From: Hyphomicrobium sp.
GTDB lineage: Bacteria; Pseudomonadota; Alphaproteobacteria; Rhizobiales; Hyphomicrobiaceae
Direction of reading: 5' to 3'
Assembly (NCBI GenBank): GCA_030148725.1
Contig: JASBSU010000009.1
Span: 165,507-229,506 of the forward strand
Length of the DNA: 64,000 nt
The notes beneath the pieces are model-generated. The model was not told the origin of the DNA and made no database searches. It saw nothing but the letters and a program-made list of their open reading frames with translations. Shown here piece by piece: positions 13,042-23,689 of this stretch. Position 1 is the first letter of the stretch. Every line of letters begins with the position of its first letter. The translations under genes were made by a program, and so were the position numbers.

Positions 13042-13785
13042 TCACAATAATTTTCGCGCTGCTAGAACACGTTCCAATTCATTCCGCGCGCGCTGCAGCA
13101 AAGATGAATCTGTAGATCGCAGAACGAGTTGCGTGGAGACACGCCCATCCGCGAATGACGGATAGCTTCCCATTGCAACATCCGGAAATGTTTTTTGATG
13201 GGCTGCGAATAAATCCGCGACGTCACCTTCGGGACGGAAAAGTTGGATCGTCGCCGTGAGCATTTTGGCGCCGGTGCGCAATTTTGGCGTCACGTCGTCG
13301 AGCATCACCTGCATGATATCGGGCACGCCGGCGAGCACGATGACGTTCTCGATCATGAAGCCGGGAGCCACCGAAAGACTGTTTGTGATGAGCTCCGCCC
13401 CGCTCGGAATGCGCGCCATCCGCATGCGCGCAGCCGTCGCCTCGACACCCCGCCGCGCGAAATAGGCTTGCAGCAATTCGACAGCGCGGGGATCGTGATC
13501 GATCGCAACTCCGAGCGCCTTCGCAACCGAGTCCGCGGTGATGTCATCGTGCGTCGGACCTATGCCGCCGGTGGTGACGAGATACGTATTGCGCGCGCGC
13601 AGCGTGTTGACTGCCTCGACGATCGCCTCCTCCACATCGGGCACCACGCGAACTTCGCACAGGCGTATGCCGATGCGCGTCATGTGATTGGCGATGTAGT
13701 TGATGTTGCGGTCGTGTGTGCGGCCCGACAGAATTTCGTCGCCGATCACCAGCACCGCCGCCGTGACGATCTCCTCGCCGCCCAA
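13042..13785 (-). CDS. Molybdopterin-binding (MoCF/CinA N-terminal) domain protein
   Basis: 247 residues made of a MoCF_biosynth domain: AAVLVIGDEILSGRTHDRNI, VTTGGIGPTHDDITADSVAK, and a C-terminal part similar to the middle of CinA. The nicotinamide-mononucleotide deamidase domain of full CinA is absent. Stand-alone proteins of this kind are widespread and often called competence/damage-inducible; the true substrate is unclear. The start is TTG at 13785, supported by GGAG eight bases upstream. It diverges from sfsA with only 51 bases between them. Confidence 0.85.
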   Translation of the reverse strand: MGGEEIVTAAVLVIGDEILSGRTHDRNINYIANHMTRIGIRLCEVRVVPDVEEAIVEAVNTLRARNTYLVTTGGIGPTHDDITADSVAKALGVAIDHDPRAVELLQAYFARRGVEATAARMRMARIPSGAELITNSLSVAPGFMIENVIVLAGVPDIMQVMLDDVTPKLRTGAKMLTATIQLFRPEGDVADLFAAHQKTFPDVAMGSYPSFADGRVSTQLVLRSTDSSLLQRARNELERVLAARKLL

Positions 13786-13836
13786 GGTAATTCTCCGTAT
13801 CTGGCGAGGGGCTGTCTTAGCACTTAGTGTGCCCGC

Positions 13837-14550
13837 ATGCGATTCCCCTCCCCACTTGTCCGCGGCCTGCTCGTGCAGCGCTACAAGCGCTTCCTAGCCG
13901 ACGTCAGATTGGATAGCGGCGAAACAATCACCGCCGCTTGCCCGAACACTGGCTCCATGCTCGGTCTCAACGCGCCGGGTTCGGCGATCTGGCTCTCGCG
14001 CAGCGACGCGCTTACCCGCAAGTACCCGCACACCTGGGAAATGGTGGAGGCCGATCTCGGCGCAGGCCCGACCCTCGTCGGCATCAATCCGATGCACCCC
14101 AACCGCATCGTCGGCGAGGCTGTTGCGAGCGGACTTATAGAAGAACTCGCTGGCTACGCCGTCACGCGGCGCGAGGTGAAGTACGGAGTGTCGAGCCGCA
14201 TCGATCTGTTACTGGAGGACGAGCGCAAGGGACGCTGCTACGTCGAGGTGAAAAATGTGCACCTGATGCGCAAAGCCGGCCGCGCCGAGTTTCCCGACAG
14301 TGTCACCACCCGCGGCGCCAAGCATCTTGCAGAACTCTCCTCCATGGTGGCCGAGGGACACCGCGCGGTCATGGTCTATCTCATCCAGCGCCCCGACGCA
14401 GAAACGTTCTCGATTTCCGGAGATATCGACCCGGCTTACCTCGCAGCCTTCCACAAGGCGATCGCCTCCGGCGTCGAGACGCTCGCGCTGCGTTGCCGCC
14501 TCAGCAGCCAGGAAATCGCCATCGACAAGGCCGTGCCCATCGCGCGGTAG
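13837..14550 (+). CDS. sfsA: SfsA family DNA/RNA nuclease
   Basis: 237 residues with the SfsA pattern: [80 protein letters not shown]. The N-terminus is OB-like and the C-terminal half has a PD-(D/E)XK-like core (D and the E-V-K of YVEVKN). First described as a sugar-fermentation stimulator in E. coli, the family is now regarded as a nucleic-acid-binding nuclease. No strong ribosome-binding site is visible. Assignment is firm. Confidence 0.93.
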   Translation: MRFPSPLVRGLLVQRYKRFLADVRLDSGETITAACPNTGSMLGLNAPGSAIWLSRSDALTRKYPHTWEMVEADLGAGPTLVGINPMHPNRIVGEAVASGLIEELAGYAVTRREVKYGVSSRIDLLLEDERKGRCYVEVKNVHLMRKAGRAEFPDSVTTRGAKHLAELSSMVAEGHRAVMVYLIQRPDAETFSISGDIDPAYLAAFHKAIASGVETLALRCRLSSQEIAIDKAVPIAR

Positions 14551-14673
14551 CGGCCATTTTGCGGTCGATGAAAAATCTCTAATGTAACGAAGGATCGCCC
14601 AGGACGAATTCATGGGCGACCCAACAAGAAGCTGGCGACGACACCGCCAGCCCGCCGCACCAGGGAGGTGCCA

Positions 14674-15189
14674 ATGCTGACACGTCGGACCTTCGGCCTC
14701 GCCGGACTGAGCTTAGCTGCAGCCGCCAGCGGGCTCGGAGCGACGCGCGCGCACGCCAACGAGGAAACAATGACAACAACAACCAAGGACCCTCTGCAGA
14801 TCACCAAGACGCCCGACGAGTGGCGGCGCATCCTGACTCCCGAGCAGTATTACGTGCTGCGCGAGCACGGCACCGAGCGCGCCGGTTCGAGCCCCCTCGA
14901 CAAGAACTACGCCGCCGGCATCTATCAATGCGCCGGTTGCAGCCTGCCGCTGTTCTCGTCCGAGACCAAGTTCAACAGCGGCACCGGCTGGCCGAGCTTT
15001 TCCAAGCCCCTTCACAACGCCGTCGGCGACACCGTCGACAAGAGCTACTTCATGACGCGCACCGAAATTCATTGCCGCCGCTGCGGCGGACATTTGGGAC
15101 ACGTCTTCGAGGACGGCCCTCCCCCTACCGGACTGCGCTATTGCATGAACGGCGTCGCGCTGAAGTTCGTGCCCAGCGCCACCGGCTGA
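14674..15189 (+). CDS. msrB: Peptide-methionine (R)-S-oxide reductase MsrB, Tat-exported
   Basis: 171 residues. ATG 14674 has GGGAGG at close spacing; an upstream GTG at 14668 is less likely. The N-terminus MLTRRTFGLAGLSLAAAAS is a twin-arginine signal, implying folded export. The mature part is a complete MsrB: zinc cysteines CAGC and CRRC, FNSGTGWPSF, GHLGHVFEDG and the catalytic Cys in RYCMNGVALKF. It repairs the R-epimer of methionine sulfoxide in the envelope. It runs in the same direction as DUF1232 and msrA genes with short gaps, probably one operon. Confidence 0.94.
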   Translation: MLTRRTFGLAGLSLAAAASGLGATRAHANEETMTTTTKDPLQITKTPDEWRRILTPEQYYVLREHGTERAGSSPLDKNYAAGIYQCAGCSLPLFSSETKFNSGTGWPSFSKPLHNAVGDTVDKSYFMTRTEIHCRRCGGHLGHVFEDGPPPTGLRYCMNGVALKFVPSATG

Positions 15190-15213
15190 CGACAGAAAGT
15201 GGAGCAACGCCCC

Positions 15214-15618
15214 ATGACGGTTTCGCAGGATGTGTCGGTCGTGGGGCGACTGCGCAGTTGGGCGAGAAGCATCAAGCGTGACGTGCACGCTCTCTATCTC
15301 TCCGCACGCGATCCGCGCGTGCCCTGGTACGCAAAGGCGGTGGCGCTCGCCGTCGCCGCCTACGCACTGTCACCCATCGACCTCATCCCCGATTTCATAC
15401 CGGTGCTCGGATACCTCGACGACCTCATCATCGTGCCACTCGGCATCCTGCTCGCCGTACGCCTGATACCCGCTGACGTTCTTGCCGAGCACCGCGCCAC
15501 GGCCACGGACACTCGCCTCGCACCAAGCCGCGGCGCAGCCGTGGTCATCATCGCCATCTGGATCGGGCTGGCACTCGTCGCGATCGGACTGGCTCTTCGA
15601 TATCTGGAAGCCATATAG
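15214..15618 (+). CDS. DUF1232 (YkvA-like) membrane protein
   Basis: About 134 residues. The DUF1232 core is clear: [40 protein letters not shown], followed by a second hydrophobic stretch, and a third membrane segment at the C-terminus. Function of the family is unknown. It lies between msrB and msrA with 24- and 11-base gaps, so it is likely co-expressed with envelope methionine-sulfoxide repair. ATG 15214 is preferred over GTG 15199 because GGAG fits it. Confidence 0.82.
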   Translation: MTVSQDVSVVGRLRSWARSIKRDVHALYLSARDPRVPWYAKAVALAVAAYALSPIDLIPDFIPVLGYLDDLIIVPLGILLAVRLIPADVLAEHRATATDTRLAPSRGAAVVIIAIWIGLALVAIGLALRYLEAI

Positions 15619-15629
15619 GGACGTCTGCC

Positions 15630-16280
15630 ATGCGTCTTGCCCTACCAGCCGCGGCCGTCGTGATAACGGCCGCAGCTTTTGCCTTCGCGCACGCTTCGCA
15701 CGGAGCACCCACGCAGAGTTCGCCCGCACCCACCGCCGGCCTCGAAGTCGCAACGTTTGCTGGCGGCTGCTTCTGGTCGATGGAGTACGACTTCGACAAG
15801 GTGCCCGGCGTCAAGGAAACGATCTCCGGCTTCATGGGAGGTCACACGAAGAATCCGACCTATGCAGAAGTTTCGCGCGGTGACACCGGACACGCGGAAA
15901 GCGTGCAGGTTACCTACGATCCGAAGGTCATCACATACGACAAGCTCGTCGACTACTACTGGCACCACGTCGACCTGCTCGACGGCGGCGGGCAGTTCTG
16001 CGACCGCGCCGACGAATATCGGCCCGTAATTTTCGCTCACACGCCCGAGCAGAAGCGTATCGCCCAGGAGAGCAAGGAAACGCTCGAGAAAAGCCGTCGC
16101 TTCTCATCGCCGATTGCCGTGACGATCACCGACGCCGGGCCGTTCACGGCGGCGGAGGACTATCACCAGAACTTCCACGTCAACAACGAGGCGTACTACA
16201 AGCGCTATCGCATCGGCTGCCGGCGCGACGCTCGTCTCAAGGAAATCTGGGGCGCCCAAGCGGACACGGCAGGGCACTGA
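15630..16280 (+). CDS. msrA: Peptide-methionine (S)-S-oxide reductase MsrA, exported
   Basis: 216 residues starting with a Sec signal peptide (MRLALPAAAVVITAAAFAFA). The catalytic motif GGCFWSMEYDF follows at about 46, then GFMGGHTKNPTY, GDTGHAESVQVTYDP and FTAAEDYHQNFHVNN, all typical of MsrA. It reduces the S-epimer of methionine sulfoxide and complements the MsrB two genes upstream; both carry export signals, so together they form an envelope repair pair. GGGACG precedes the ATG. Confidence 0.95.
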   Translation: MRLALPAAAVVITAAAFAFAHASHGAPTQSSPAPTAGLEVATFAGGCFWSMEYDFDKVPGVKETISGFMGGHTKNPTYAEVSRGDTGHAESVQVTYDPKVITYDKLVDYYWHHVDLLDGGGQFCDRADEYRPVIFAHTPEQKRIAQESKETLEKSRRFSSPIAVTITDAGPFTAAEDYHQNFHVNNEAYYKRYRIGCRRDARLKEIWGAQADTAGH

Positions 16281-16287
16281 CCAAAAA

Positions 16288-16331
16288 GAAAAGCCCGGCC
16301 GCTCGCGATGGAAGGCAAGCGGCCGGACTTC
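16288..16331. terminator. Bidirectional terminator between msrA and catalase-like gene
   Basis: A 12-bp stem with one mismatch (16292-16303 with 16318-16329) lies between convergent gene ends. On the minus strand it is followed by a T-rich tract, so it fits the peroxidase gene as an intrinsic terminator; it can also end the msr operon. Confidence 0.75.
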
Positions 16332-16346
16332 TGTTCATCGCAGTAG

Positions 16347-17315
16347 TTACTCGCTGCGGCGTCCGAACGACACCGCATAATCCTGCGAGCGCATCGGCAG
16401 TATCTTATCGTTCGGCGAGGGCTCGATACCGTCTGCCAGAGCGTTCGGATCGAAGATACCGGCATCGCATGTTGCCGCTGGCTCGAGCCCGCTGATCGAG
16501 ATGGTCCCGACCTTCACGCTTTTGCGATCGGCCGGCCATTCTGCGGTCGGATCGTCATCCTGATCGCCCGGCTGTCCGAGCACCGCGAACAGGTTGAACT
16601 GCACCGGCCCCTTGGCGAACTGCTCGTCGAGCTCCTTTGCGTAGAAGTCAGCGCCTTTCGCTTCCGCATCCTTGTCGCTCAGCCCGACAAATCCGCCGAC
16701 CGGCTCGGCCTTCCACTTCACAGCCTGCCGCGTGCCCTGCGCATTGGTGAGGTAAAACGTATGCACGCCGAAATAGTCCGCCGTCGCGTAGCTCGCCGGC
16801 GTTTCACGCGCCTTCAGCCACGCCCCCTGTTTTGTCGACTCGGGATGCGCCTTGAAGTACGCGCCGATCTTGTCCTTGTCCTTGCTCGCGACCGCCGTCA
16901 GCAGCGACACGAAATCCTCCGGCGTCTTCACGGGGAAGATCGGTGCCGAGATCAGCAGGAGGTCACTGTTGCTGCCGTCGGGGAGCTGGAAGTGCATGGC
17001 GATGCCGCGCACATTGTCTTTCTGGCTATCGGACGCAGCCGGATTGCCACCACCCAGCGAAAACCGACCGATGAGCGGCACCGGAGCCGCGAACTGCGGA
17101 GCCTTGCTCAAGCTCGCGGCCTCGGGCGTCGGTGCAAAATTCCCTTTGACGCAAATACCTTTGGTGTGCGCCGCCCGCATCTTCGCGTGCGCCCCGAAGA
17201 CACCATTGAGCGCGTCGATGAGCTGCTCGGGCTTCGCCTCTTCGCCGGACGCCGGCGCACCACCCCAGACGGACAAACTCAGCACCGCAATCCCAATTCC
17301 ACGCACGATTTGCAT
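16347..17315 (-). CDS. Catalase-family peroxidase, exported (SrpA-like)
   Basis: 322 residues: a signal peptide (MQIVRGIGIAVLSLSVWGGA) then the short catalase-related domain. Visible features are the distal-His region KMRAAHTKGICVKGNF, GNPAASDSQKDNVRGIAMHF, DYFGVHTFYLTNAQG and the proximal heme-ligand region MRSQDYAVSFGRR near the C-terminus. Such proteins act as periplasmic heme peroxidases with little catalase activity; this comes from the family. ATG 17315 follows GGAGACGGGA. Its export fits the neighbouring Msr genes as envelope oxidative-stress defence. Confidence 0.87.
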   Translation of the reverse strand: MQIVRGIGIAVLSLSVWGGAPASGEEAKPEQLIDALNGVFGAHAKMRAAHTKGICVKGNFAPTPEAASLSKAPQFAAPVPLIGRFSLGGGNPAASDSQKDNVRGIAMHFQLPDGSNSDLLLISAPIFPVKTPEDFVSLLTAVASKDKDKIGAYFKAHPESTKQGAWLKARETPASYATADYFGVHTFYLTNAQGTRQAVKWKAEPVGGFVGLSDKDAEAKGADFYAKELDEQFAKGPVQFNLFAVLGQPGDQDDDPTAEWPADRKSVKVGTISISGLEPAATCDAGIFDPNALADGIEPSPNDKILPMRSQDYAVSFGRRSE

Positions 17316-17394
17316 TCCCGTCTCCACATCAATTGGCAGTCCCAGATGCACGCTATTCGCGTCTGGCGACCAATACGTGTCAACGGCTATTGCG

Positions 17395-18837
17395 CTAGGA
17401 CGCCGCAGGCTGCGTTGGCTCGGGGAAGTAGTTCCCGTGGAAACTGAATGGAATGTGGTGCGGGCATTCCGCACGGGCCAGTTCTTCCAGGGTGAGCGCA
17501 TCCAGGACGATGAGGAACGAGAGCCCACGCCTCGCATCGAGAACGACCGACAGCAGGACGCCATCGCCCTCCGTTTCGGAGCCAGGACGCGCCACGAAGA
17601 CCGGCTCCCCCGGGAAACAGCCGTCCTGTGACCACGCGCGCGTTTCGCCGGCGATAATGTCAAACACCAGGATCATATCGAGAAACGCGCCGCCCGCGCG
17701 ACGGCCCGTACACCACACATACCGGTAAGGCCGCGCCGCGACGCGATCGTAGTCAATGCGTGGCAGTTCCAGCATTTCGTCCGCAATCACGTTCGAATCC
17801 ACCGGCGTATCCGCGGCAAGCGGCACCCAGTAGCGCGTCAGACGCCCGGTCGCTGCCAGGGTTTCACCGGCTCGAAGGTGTGACAGATAGAGCTGATCAA
17901 TGATGCTCGCATCGTCGTACGTGATGACGTCAAGGACGATCTCGTCGCCATCCTCGTACGCGTTGACATGATGAAACGCGAATGCCGCCTCGGCGACATG
18001 ACTGACGACCAGCTGCCCGGTGTCCTTGTCGAAGATATGAAACCGCAGGCCCATCTCCGGATCCCATCGATAGTTGCGGATGAAGGGCGCGGCGCACAGC
18101 AGCAAGCGCAGAGGATCGACGACCAGCGGAAATTCCGTGAGGACGAGATAGCGTTCCGTCATCGCGAAAGAATGCATGTACGCCGGCTTCTCAACCGGCA
18201 TCTCCGCTACGATCCGCTCCGGAGAGCCGTCATCCGGTATGGCAAACAGCCGATACTTCGACCGGCGTCCGAGATCGACCACGTAGCTGAAACGGCATCC
18301 TCGCTTCGCATCGTGATGCGGATGCGCAATAGACACCATGCCGCCTACATCACCACGCGCCGCATAGTGTCCGAGCGTCTGCAGCGTCTCGGCATCGAAA
18401 CGCACCGGCAACGTCGTCTCGGTCAGCGCAACGATCTCACCCCCGAAACAATCCACGTTGACGTTGCAGTTGTCCGTGAGCTGCGGAGAAAACACGGCCG
18501 CGACGCGCTGGAAAAGCGTCCGGCATGGATCGGTGGCGAATTCACCGCGCGCCAAAGCACCCTTGGCAGCCGCCTCGCGATAGGAATCGGAATTGAGAAA
18601 GCGGTTCGCGTACGTTACCGCGCCGCCCGCAAAACTGAACCGATGCAGCATCGCGAGGCCGTCGAACCAATGGTTCACGGTCGTCGCGCCGACATCGAAC
18701 TTGGCAGGCCCGGTTCGCAACAGCGTGCCGGTGAGCCAATCCGGAAAACGCCCCCGTACCTCCAACGGCAACGGGCCGACCTCGCTGTCGAGGTCGACAA
18801 AACCAGCTGCGTAGGACACCCGATCGGACCCGGTCAT
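17395..18837 (-). CDS. Carotenoid oxygenase family protein
   Basis: 480 residues of the RPE65/carotenoid cleavage oxygenase family, non-heme iron enzymes that split carotenoids, stilbenes or related double bonds. The four iron-binding histidines can be placed: AHPHHD (about 172), MHSFAMT (about 222), FHHVNAYE (about 289) and SFHGNYF at the end. GPLPLEVRGRFPDWLTGTLL is the typical family opening. ATG 18837 follows GAGG. Substrate cannot be read from sequence; no carotenoid synthesis genes lie nearby. Confidence 0.88.
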   Translation of the reverse strand: MTGSDRVSYAAGFVDLDSEVGPLPLEVRGRFPDWLTGTLLRTGPAKFDVGATTVNHWFDGLAMLHRFSFAGGAVTYANRFLNSDSYREAAAKGALARGEFATDPCRTLFQRVAAVFSPQLTDNCNVNVDCFGGEIVALTETTLPVRFDAETLQTLGHYAARGDVGGMVSIAHPHHDAKRGCRFSYVVDLGRRSKYRLFAIPDDGSPERIVAEMPVEKPAYMHSFAMTERYLVLTEFPLVVDPLRLLLCAAPFIRNYRWDPEMGLRFHIFDKDTGQLVVSHVAEAAFAFHHVNAYEDGDEIVLDVITYDDASIIDQLYLSHLRAGETLAATGRLTRYWVPLAADTPVDSNVIADEMLELPRIDYDRVAARPYRYVWCTGRRAGGAFLDMILVFDIIAGETRAWSQDGCFPGEPVFVARPGSETEGDGVLLSVVLDARRGLSFLIVLDALTLEELARAECPHHIPFSFHGNYFPEPTQPAAS

Positions 18838-18885
18838 GGGCCTCAGTTTGCACGTCAAACCGCAAACGAAGCCTCAAGACGGCGC

Positions 18886-19278
18886 CTACAAAGTGTTGAG
18901 CTGTGTCGCGAGAAGGTATCCGACCCACACGGCAACCAGGCAGAGAGCGACCGAACCCAGCACGTAGCCGCCGGCATGCAGCCACTCACCCTCCTGCATG
19001 AGAACGAGCGTCTGCAAACTAAAGGCCGAGAAGGTCGTGAACCCCCCGCAGATCCCAACGGTGACAAAGGCTCGGATGTTGGGATCGACGATGTATCGAC
19101 CACCTTCCGGGCTCGTCAACGCCACGAAGAAGCCGATGAGAAGCGAACCGAAAATGTTGATGAAGAGTGTGCCCCACGGAAACGTCTCGCCGAACATCCG
19201 CGCTGCCACCCCGGTGCACCAATAGCGCGCCATGCTGCCCAGCGCCCCGCCCACGGCAATCCAGAGATACGGATGCAC
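18886..19278 (-). CDS. crcB: Fluoride efflux transporter CrcB (Fluc)
   Basis: 130 residues with four membrane segments. Family motifs: GGALGSMARYW, FPWGTLFINIFGSLLIGFF with the pore asparagine, and GICGGFTTFSAFSLQ with the phenylalanine box. It forms a dual-topology dimeric fluoride channel in the inner membrane. The GTG start at 19278 has GGAGGGAG upstream and gives the usual family length; an ATG at 19317 would add an atypical tail. No fluoride riboswitch was recognised upstream. Confidence 0.93.
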   Translation of the reverse strand: MHPYLWIAVGGALGSMARYWCTGVAARMFGETFPWGTLFINIFGSLLIGFFVALTSPEGGRYIVDPNIRAFVTVGICGGFTTFSAFSLQTLVLMQEGEWLHAGGYVLGSVALCLVAVWVGYLLATQLNTL

Positions 19279-19374
19279 GGCTCCCTCCGTCGCAAATCTA
19301 CCGGCGGGGACTAGCATAACATGCGAGCGCCGGCGACACGCCTGCCGCCGGCGCGAAGATTGGCCGCTGTGCGA

Positions 19375-21441
19375 CTACGCGGCAACTGGCCGGTGCGCCG
19401 CGAGCACCTGATCGGCAAGCCGGCCTGTCAACTCGGCGAGATGATCAAACCGCGCCGTGTAGGTCCCGACGCCAGATGTCGCCGAGCGCAGATCGACGAT
19501 GAGGTTCTCCATCTCGGACGCTGGCATCTGAGCCTGCACCACGTCCCAGCCGGTCCATCCCTCCCGCGCATCGAACCCGAGGATCTGGCCCCGTCGCTGC
19601 GAAATGATGGCGTTGACGCGCGCCGTCGCCTCGTTCGGCACGGCGATATCGACCGCCATCACCGGCTCCAGCAACACCGGCGAGCACTTCGGGAGGCCAT
19701 CGGTCATGCCGATGCGGGCAGCCTGCCGGAATGCCATGTCGGAGGAGTCGACCGTATGGTAGGAGCCGTCGAGCAGCGTCACCGACACATCGACCACTTG
19801 GAACCCGAGCGGTCCATGCTGCAGGAAATCCTTCACGCCGATCTCGACCGAAGGAATATATTGCCGCGGCACCACCCCGCCTGTGATCTTCTCGGCGAAC
19901 GTAAAGCCTGAGCCCCGCGGCAGCGGTTGGATCTCGAGCACAACATCACCGAACTGACCGTGTCCGCCTGACTGCTTTTTATGCCGCCCGCGCACCTGCG
20001 TCCCGGCGCGTATCGTCTCCTTGTAGGGAACGAGACGCGGCTGCCTCTCGACCGCGACACCATACTTGCGCGCCAGCCGCTCGAGCGACACGCGCAAATG
20101 CATCTCTCCCTGCCCGAGCAACAGCAGTTGGTGTGTATCGGCGTTCGTTTCCACCGATAGTGACGGATCGTCTTCTAACAACTTGCTGAGCGCCGTGGTG
20201 AGCTTCACCTCGTCCTTGCGATCCTTGAGGCCAAGTCCAACCCCGAAAACCGGTGCAGGTGCGGCAGGTGCCTTCACCTGAACGACGCCACCCTTTTCGG
20301 CGCTGATCGTGTCCCCGGTCCGGACACCTTCGAGCCGGCCGAGCGCGACCGTCGTGCCGGCTCCGCCGGCGCCGCGTTTCACCGGCTCCTCGCCGCGCAG
20401 AGCAAAGACGCCGGCGACGCGCTCGTCTCGCCCGTCTGGTCCGACGACGACCGTTCCATCGCCGAACTCGCCCGTGAGAACGCGCGCCAGCGACAGCTTT
20501 CCACCATGTCCGGTATGCAGCGTCTTCATCACGAAGGCCGCCGACTTCGCATTCTCGAGCTTCAATCGGCGCGCGGTGACTTCCACGGTGGGCGCCTCGT
20601 GCCGCAGCGCTTTCAGCAGCCTGAAGATGCCGTGATTGTCGCGCGCCGAGCCGATCAGCACAGGGCAGATGAGGCCGTCCCTGAACTCCTGCGTCAGATC
20701 CTCGAAGACCTTGTCGCGGGACGCCGGGATGTCGGACAGCAGCTGCTCCAAAAGCTCATCGTCGTGGTCGGCAAGCTGCTCCAGCATATGGAAGCGCGCT
20801 TCTGTCTCCCGCTCGCTCACCGCCACCGGCAGTTCGACGATCTCCGAGGGCGCGTTGGCCCGATAGACGAAGGCCCGCTCCGAGGCCAGATCGACAAATC
20901 CGGTGGCAACGCCGTTCTCCCATATCGGGATCTGTCGCAACACCAGCGGTCGAGCGCTCGCCGGCTGCAACGTGGGGATCAGCTCCCGCAGCGGCACTTC
21001 GGATTCATCGATCTTGTTGAGGAACAGGAAGTGCGGAATGCCACGATCCTCGAGTTGCTTCAGGATGATCTGCAGCGACGGAACACGGCGCGCATCTGCT
21101 TCACACACGACGACCGCCGCATCACACGCCGTGAGCGCGATCGAACCCTCGTTCTGGAATTCGATGGAGCCCGGGCAATCGATGAACGTGAAGCTGTCAC
21201 CCAGGAAGGAAACGTCGGCGACATTGAGCGAAACGCTCATGCCGTGATCGCGTGCTTCGGGGCTTGCGTCTCCCACCGACGTTTTGTCGGCGACGCTCCC
21301 GGCACGTTGGACGGCCCCGGTGCGGGCAAGAATGGCTTCGAGAAGGGTGGTCTTGCCGCTGAGATAGGGGCCGACGAGTGCGATGCAGCGGGAGCGGGGG
21401 CTCCCATTGGCTCCCGCTTTAGGGACTTCGGACTGCGCCAT
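19375..21441 (-). CDS. Elongation factor G-like GTPase (EF-G paralog)
   Basis: 688 residues with EF-G domain order. The GTPase domain has P-loop GPYLSGKTTLLEA, G3 DCPGS and G4 NKID; domain II follows; then the III-V part with ADTHQLLLLGQGEMHLRVSLE, YKETIRAG, HKKQSGGHGQFGDVVLEIQP and a C-terminal RRGQILGFDAREGW. This is the divergent alphaproteobacterial paralog (often called FusA2 or EF-G-like), not the fusA of the ribosomal operon. Its role is unproven. ATG 21441 has a near-perfect GGAGGAAAG. Confidence 0.87.
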   Translation of the reverse strand: MAQSEVPKAGANGSPRSRCIALVGPYLSGKTTLLEAILARTGAVQRAGSVADKTSVGDASPEARDHGMSVSLNVADVSFLGDSFTFIDCPGSIEFQNEGSIALTACDAAVVVCEADARRVPSLQIILKQLEDRGIPHFLFLNKIDESEVPLRELIPTLQPASARPLVLRQIPIWENGVATGFVDLASERAFVYRANAPSEIVELPVAVSERETEARFHMLEQLADHDDELLEQLLSDIPASRDKVFEDLTQEFRDGLICPVLIGSARDNHGIFRLLKALRHEAPTVEVTARRLKLENAKSAAFVMKTLHTGHGGKLSLARVLTGEFGDGTVVVGPDGRDERVAGVFALRGEEPVKRGAGGAGTTVALGRLEGVRTGDTISAEKGGVVQVKAPAAPAPVFGVGLGLKDRKDEVKLTTALSKLLEDDPSLSVETNADTHQLLLLGQGEMHLRVSLERLARKYGVAVERQPRLVPYKETIRAGTQVRGRHKKQSGGHGQFGDVVLEIQPLPRGSGFTFAEKITGGVVPRQYIPSVEIGVKDFLQHGPLGFQVVDVSVTLLDGSYHTVDSSDMAFRQAARIGMTDGLPKCSPVLLEPVMAVDIAVPNEATARVNAIISQRRGQILGFDAREGWTGWDVVQAQMPASEMENLIVDLRSATSGVGTYTARFDHLAELTGRLADQVLAAHRPVAA

Positions 21442-21691
21442 TTGCTTTCCTCCTTCGGTTGGAGGCGCACGCACCCGCGTCGTGGGTCGCACACCTCGCG
21501 CCTCTGGGAGGAGCGCGACCTCGACATCGTCGCGCCGCGCGTGAACGCACGCAAGCTCTCAATGCGCAAACTTCGATGAGTTGTTGAGGTAAGTCATGGG
21601 CACACCAATATTGCGGCGCATCATGGCGGCCAAGAATTCGTGTCTCCATTTCGGCACAGCACAATCGAAATTACTTTGCTCGGGAACTATT

Positions 21692-21991
21692 ATGCAGCAT
21701 TATGAATTGAATGGTTCGTTCAGTGAACAAGCCAGCAGGCTGCGGAGGCTAGCAGCCGGAAAGATGAGGCGTAACATGGGTATGAAAAGGCTGATTTCGG
21801 CAGCCCATGCTGCAGGGTACGCGATGGCACCGGCCGAGGAAGTCATAGAGGCGCGACCCGCTCCAATGCGCGCCCAGTCGACGGCTCTCGTCGTGCACCG
21901 TCCTGTACAACGTGGCGTCATCGCCAGCACACAGCGTTCGATGCGGCGCATGTGGCTGCAGTGGTTCGCCGATCATCGCGCAGCCGCCTAA
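21692..21991 (+). CDS. Small hypothetical protein, basic
   Basis: 99 residues from ATG 21692 (MQHYELNGSFSEQASRLRRL...), Arg- and Ala-rich, without signal peptide. A good plus-strand rho-independent terminator begins about 35 bases after the stop, which argues that this strand is transcribed. The ribosome-binding site is weak, and an ATG at 21596 would extend the frame. No family recognised. Confidence 0.5.
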   Translation: MQHYELNGSFSEQASRLRRLAAGKMRRNMGMKRLISAAHAAGYAMAPAEEVIEARPAPMRAQSTALVVHRPVQRGVIASTQRSMRRMWLQWFADHRAAA

Positions 21992-22026
21992 CGGCACGCA
22001 CAGCAGCAAACCGTAGCAAGATAAGC

Positions 22027-22050
22027 GGGCGCACTCTGGTGCGCCCTTTT
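22027..22050 (+). terminator. Rho-independent terminator
   Basis: A perfect 8-bp stem (22027-22034 with 22039-22046), a TCTG loop and a following TTTT form a classic plus-strand terminator. It ends the small gene at 21692-21991. Confidence 0.85.
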
Positions 22051-22061
22051 GCTTTTCTGGA

Positions 22062-22175
22062 TTAGAAGTATCGGTCGACCAACCAACTCGCTGCAAGGGC
22101 CAGCACACTCACCACCAGCCCGATGCGCCAAGCCAAGCAGCTGACGCATCGTGACTGGTGAGGCTTCCGGCCCAA
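22062..22175 (-). CDS. Possible 37-residue membrane peptide
   Basis: A short frame from TTG 22175, with GGAG six bases upstream, encodes a basic start (GRKPHQSRC) followed by one hydrophobic span (LAWRIGLVVSVLALAASWLV) and ends DRYF. It starts 12 bases after the aspartate aminotransferase stop on the same strand. Topology looks like a single-pass small protein. Too short for family assignment; real expression is unproven. Confidence 0.35.
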   Translation of the reverse strand: MGRKPHQSRCVSCLAWRIGLVVSVLALAASWLVDRYF

Positions 22176-22187
22176 CGGCTTCTCCGA

Positions 22188-23438
<1,251 letters not shown>

Positions 23439-23689
23439 CTAGCTACAGCGCGCGGTGACTTCAATACATCGGCCGTTGCCTCATAGCCGCACGTAAAATG
23501 CTGATACTTTAGGCGGACGAGCGCGCTGTTCGTGACCGAAGCGCAACAAGCTGGCGACCACCGGCATTAATCAAGAGAATACGCCGCAATCGCCACATTC
23601 CGTCCCCACACCCGCCACGAACCGGCGCGACGATCTTTGCGTCAACAGCACCGCGAACTGCCGGTGCGATCAATGAAGGATCTCATGCG

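Noticed and set aside
17968..19314. 448-codon plus-strand frame across the carotenoid oxygenase and crcB genes
   Set aside because: It runs antisense through two well-supported genes and encodes Arg/His-rich sequence typical of a shadow frame.
20506..21579. 357-codon plus-strand frame inside the EF-G-like gene
   Set aside because: Antisense to conserved GTPase sequence; no recognisable domain.
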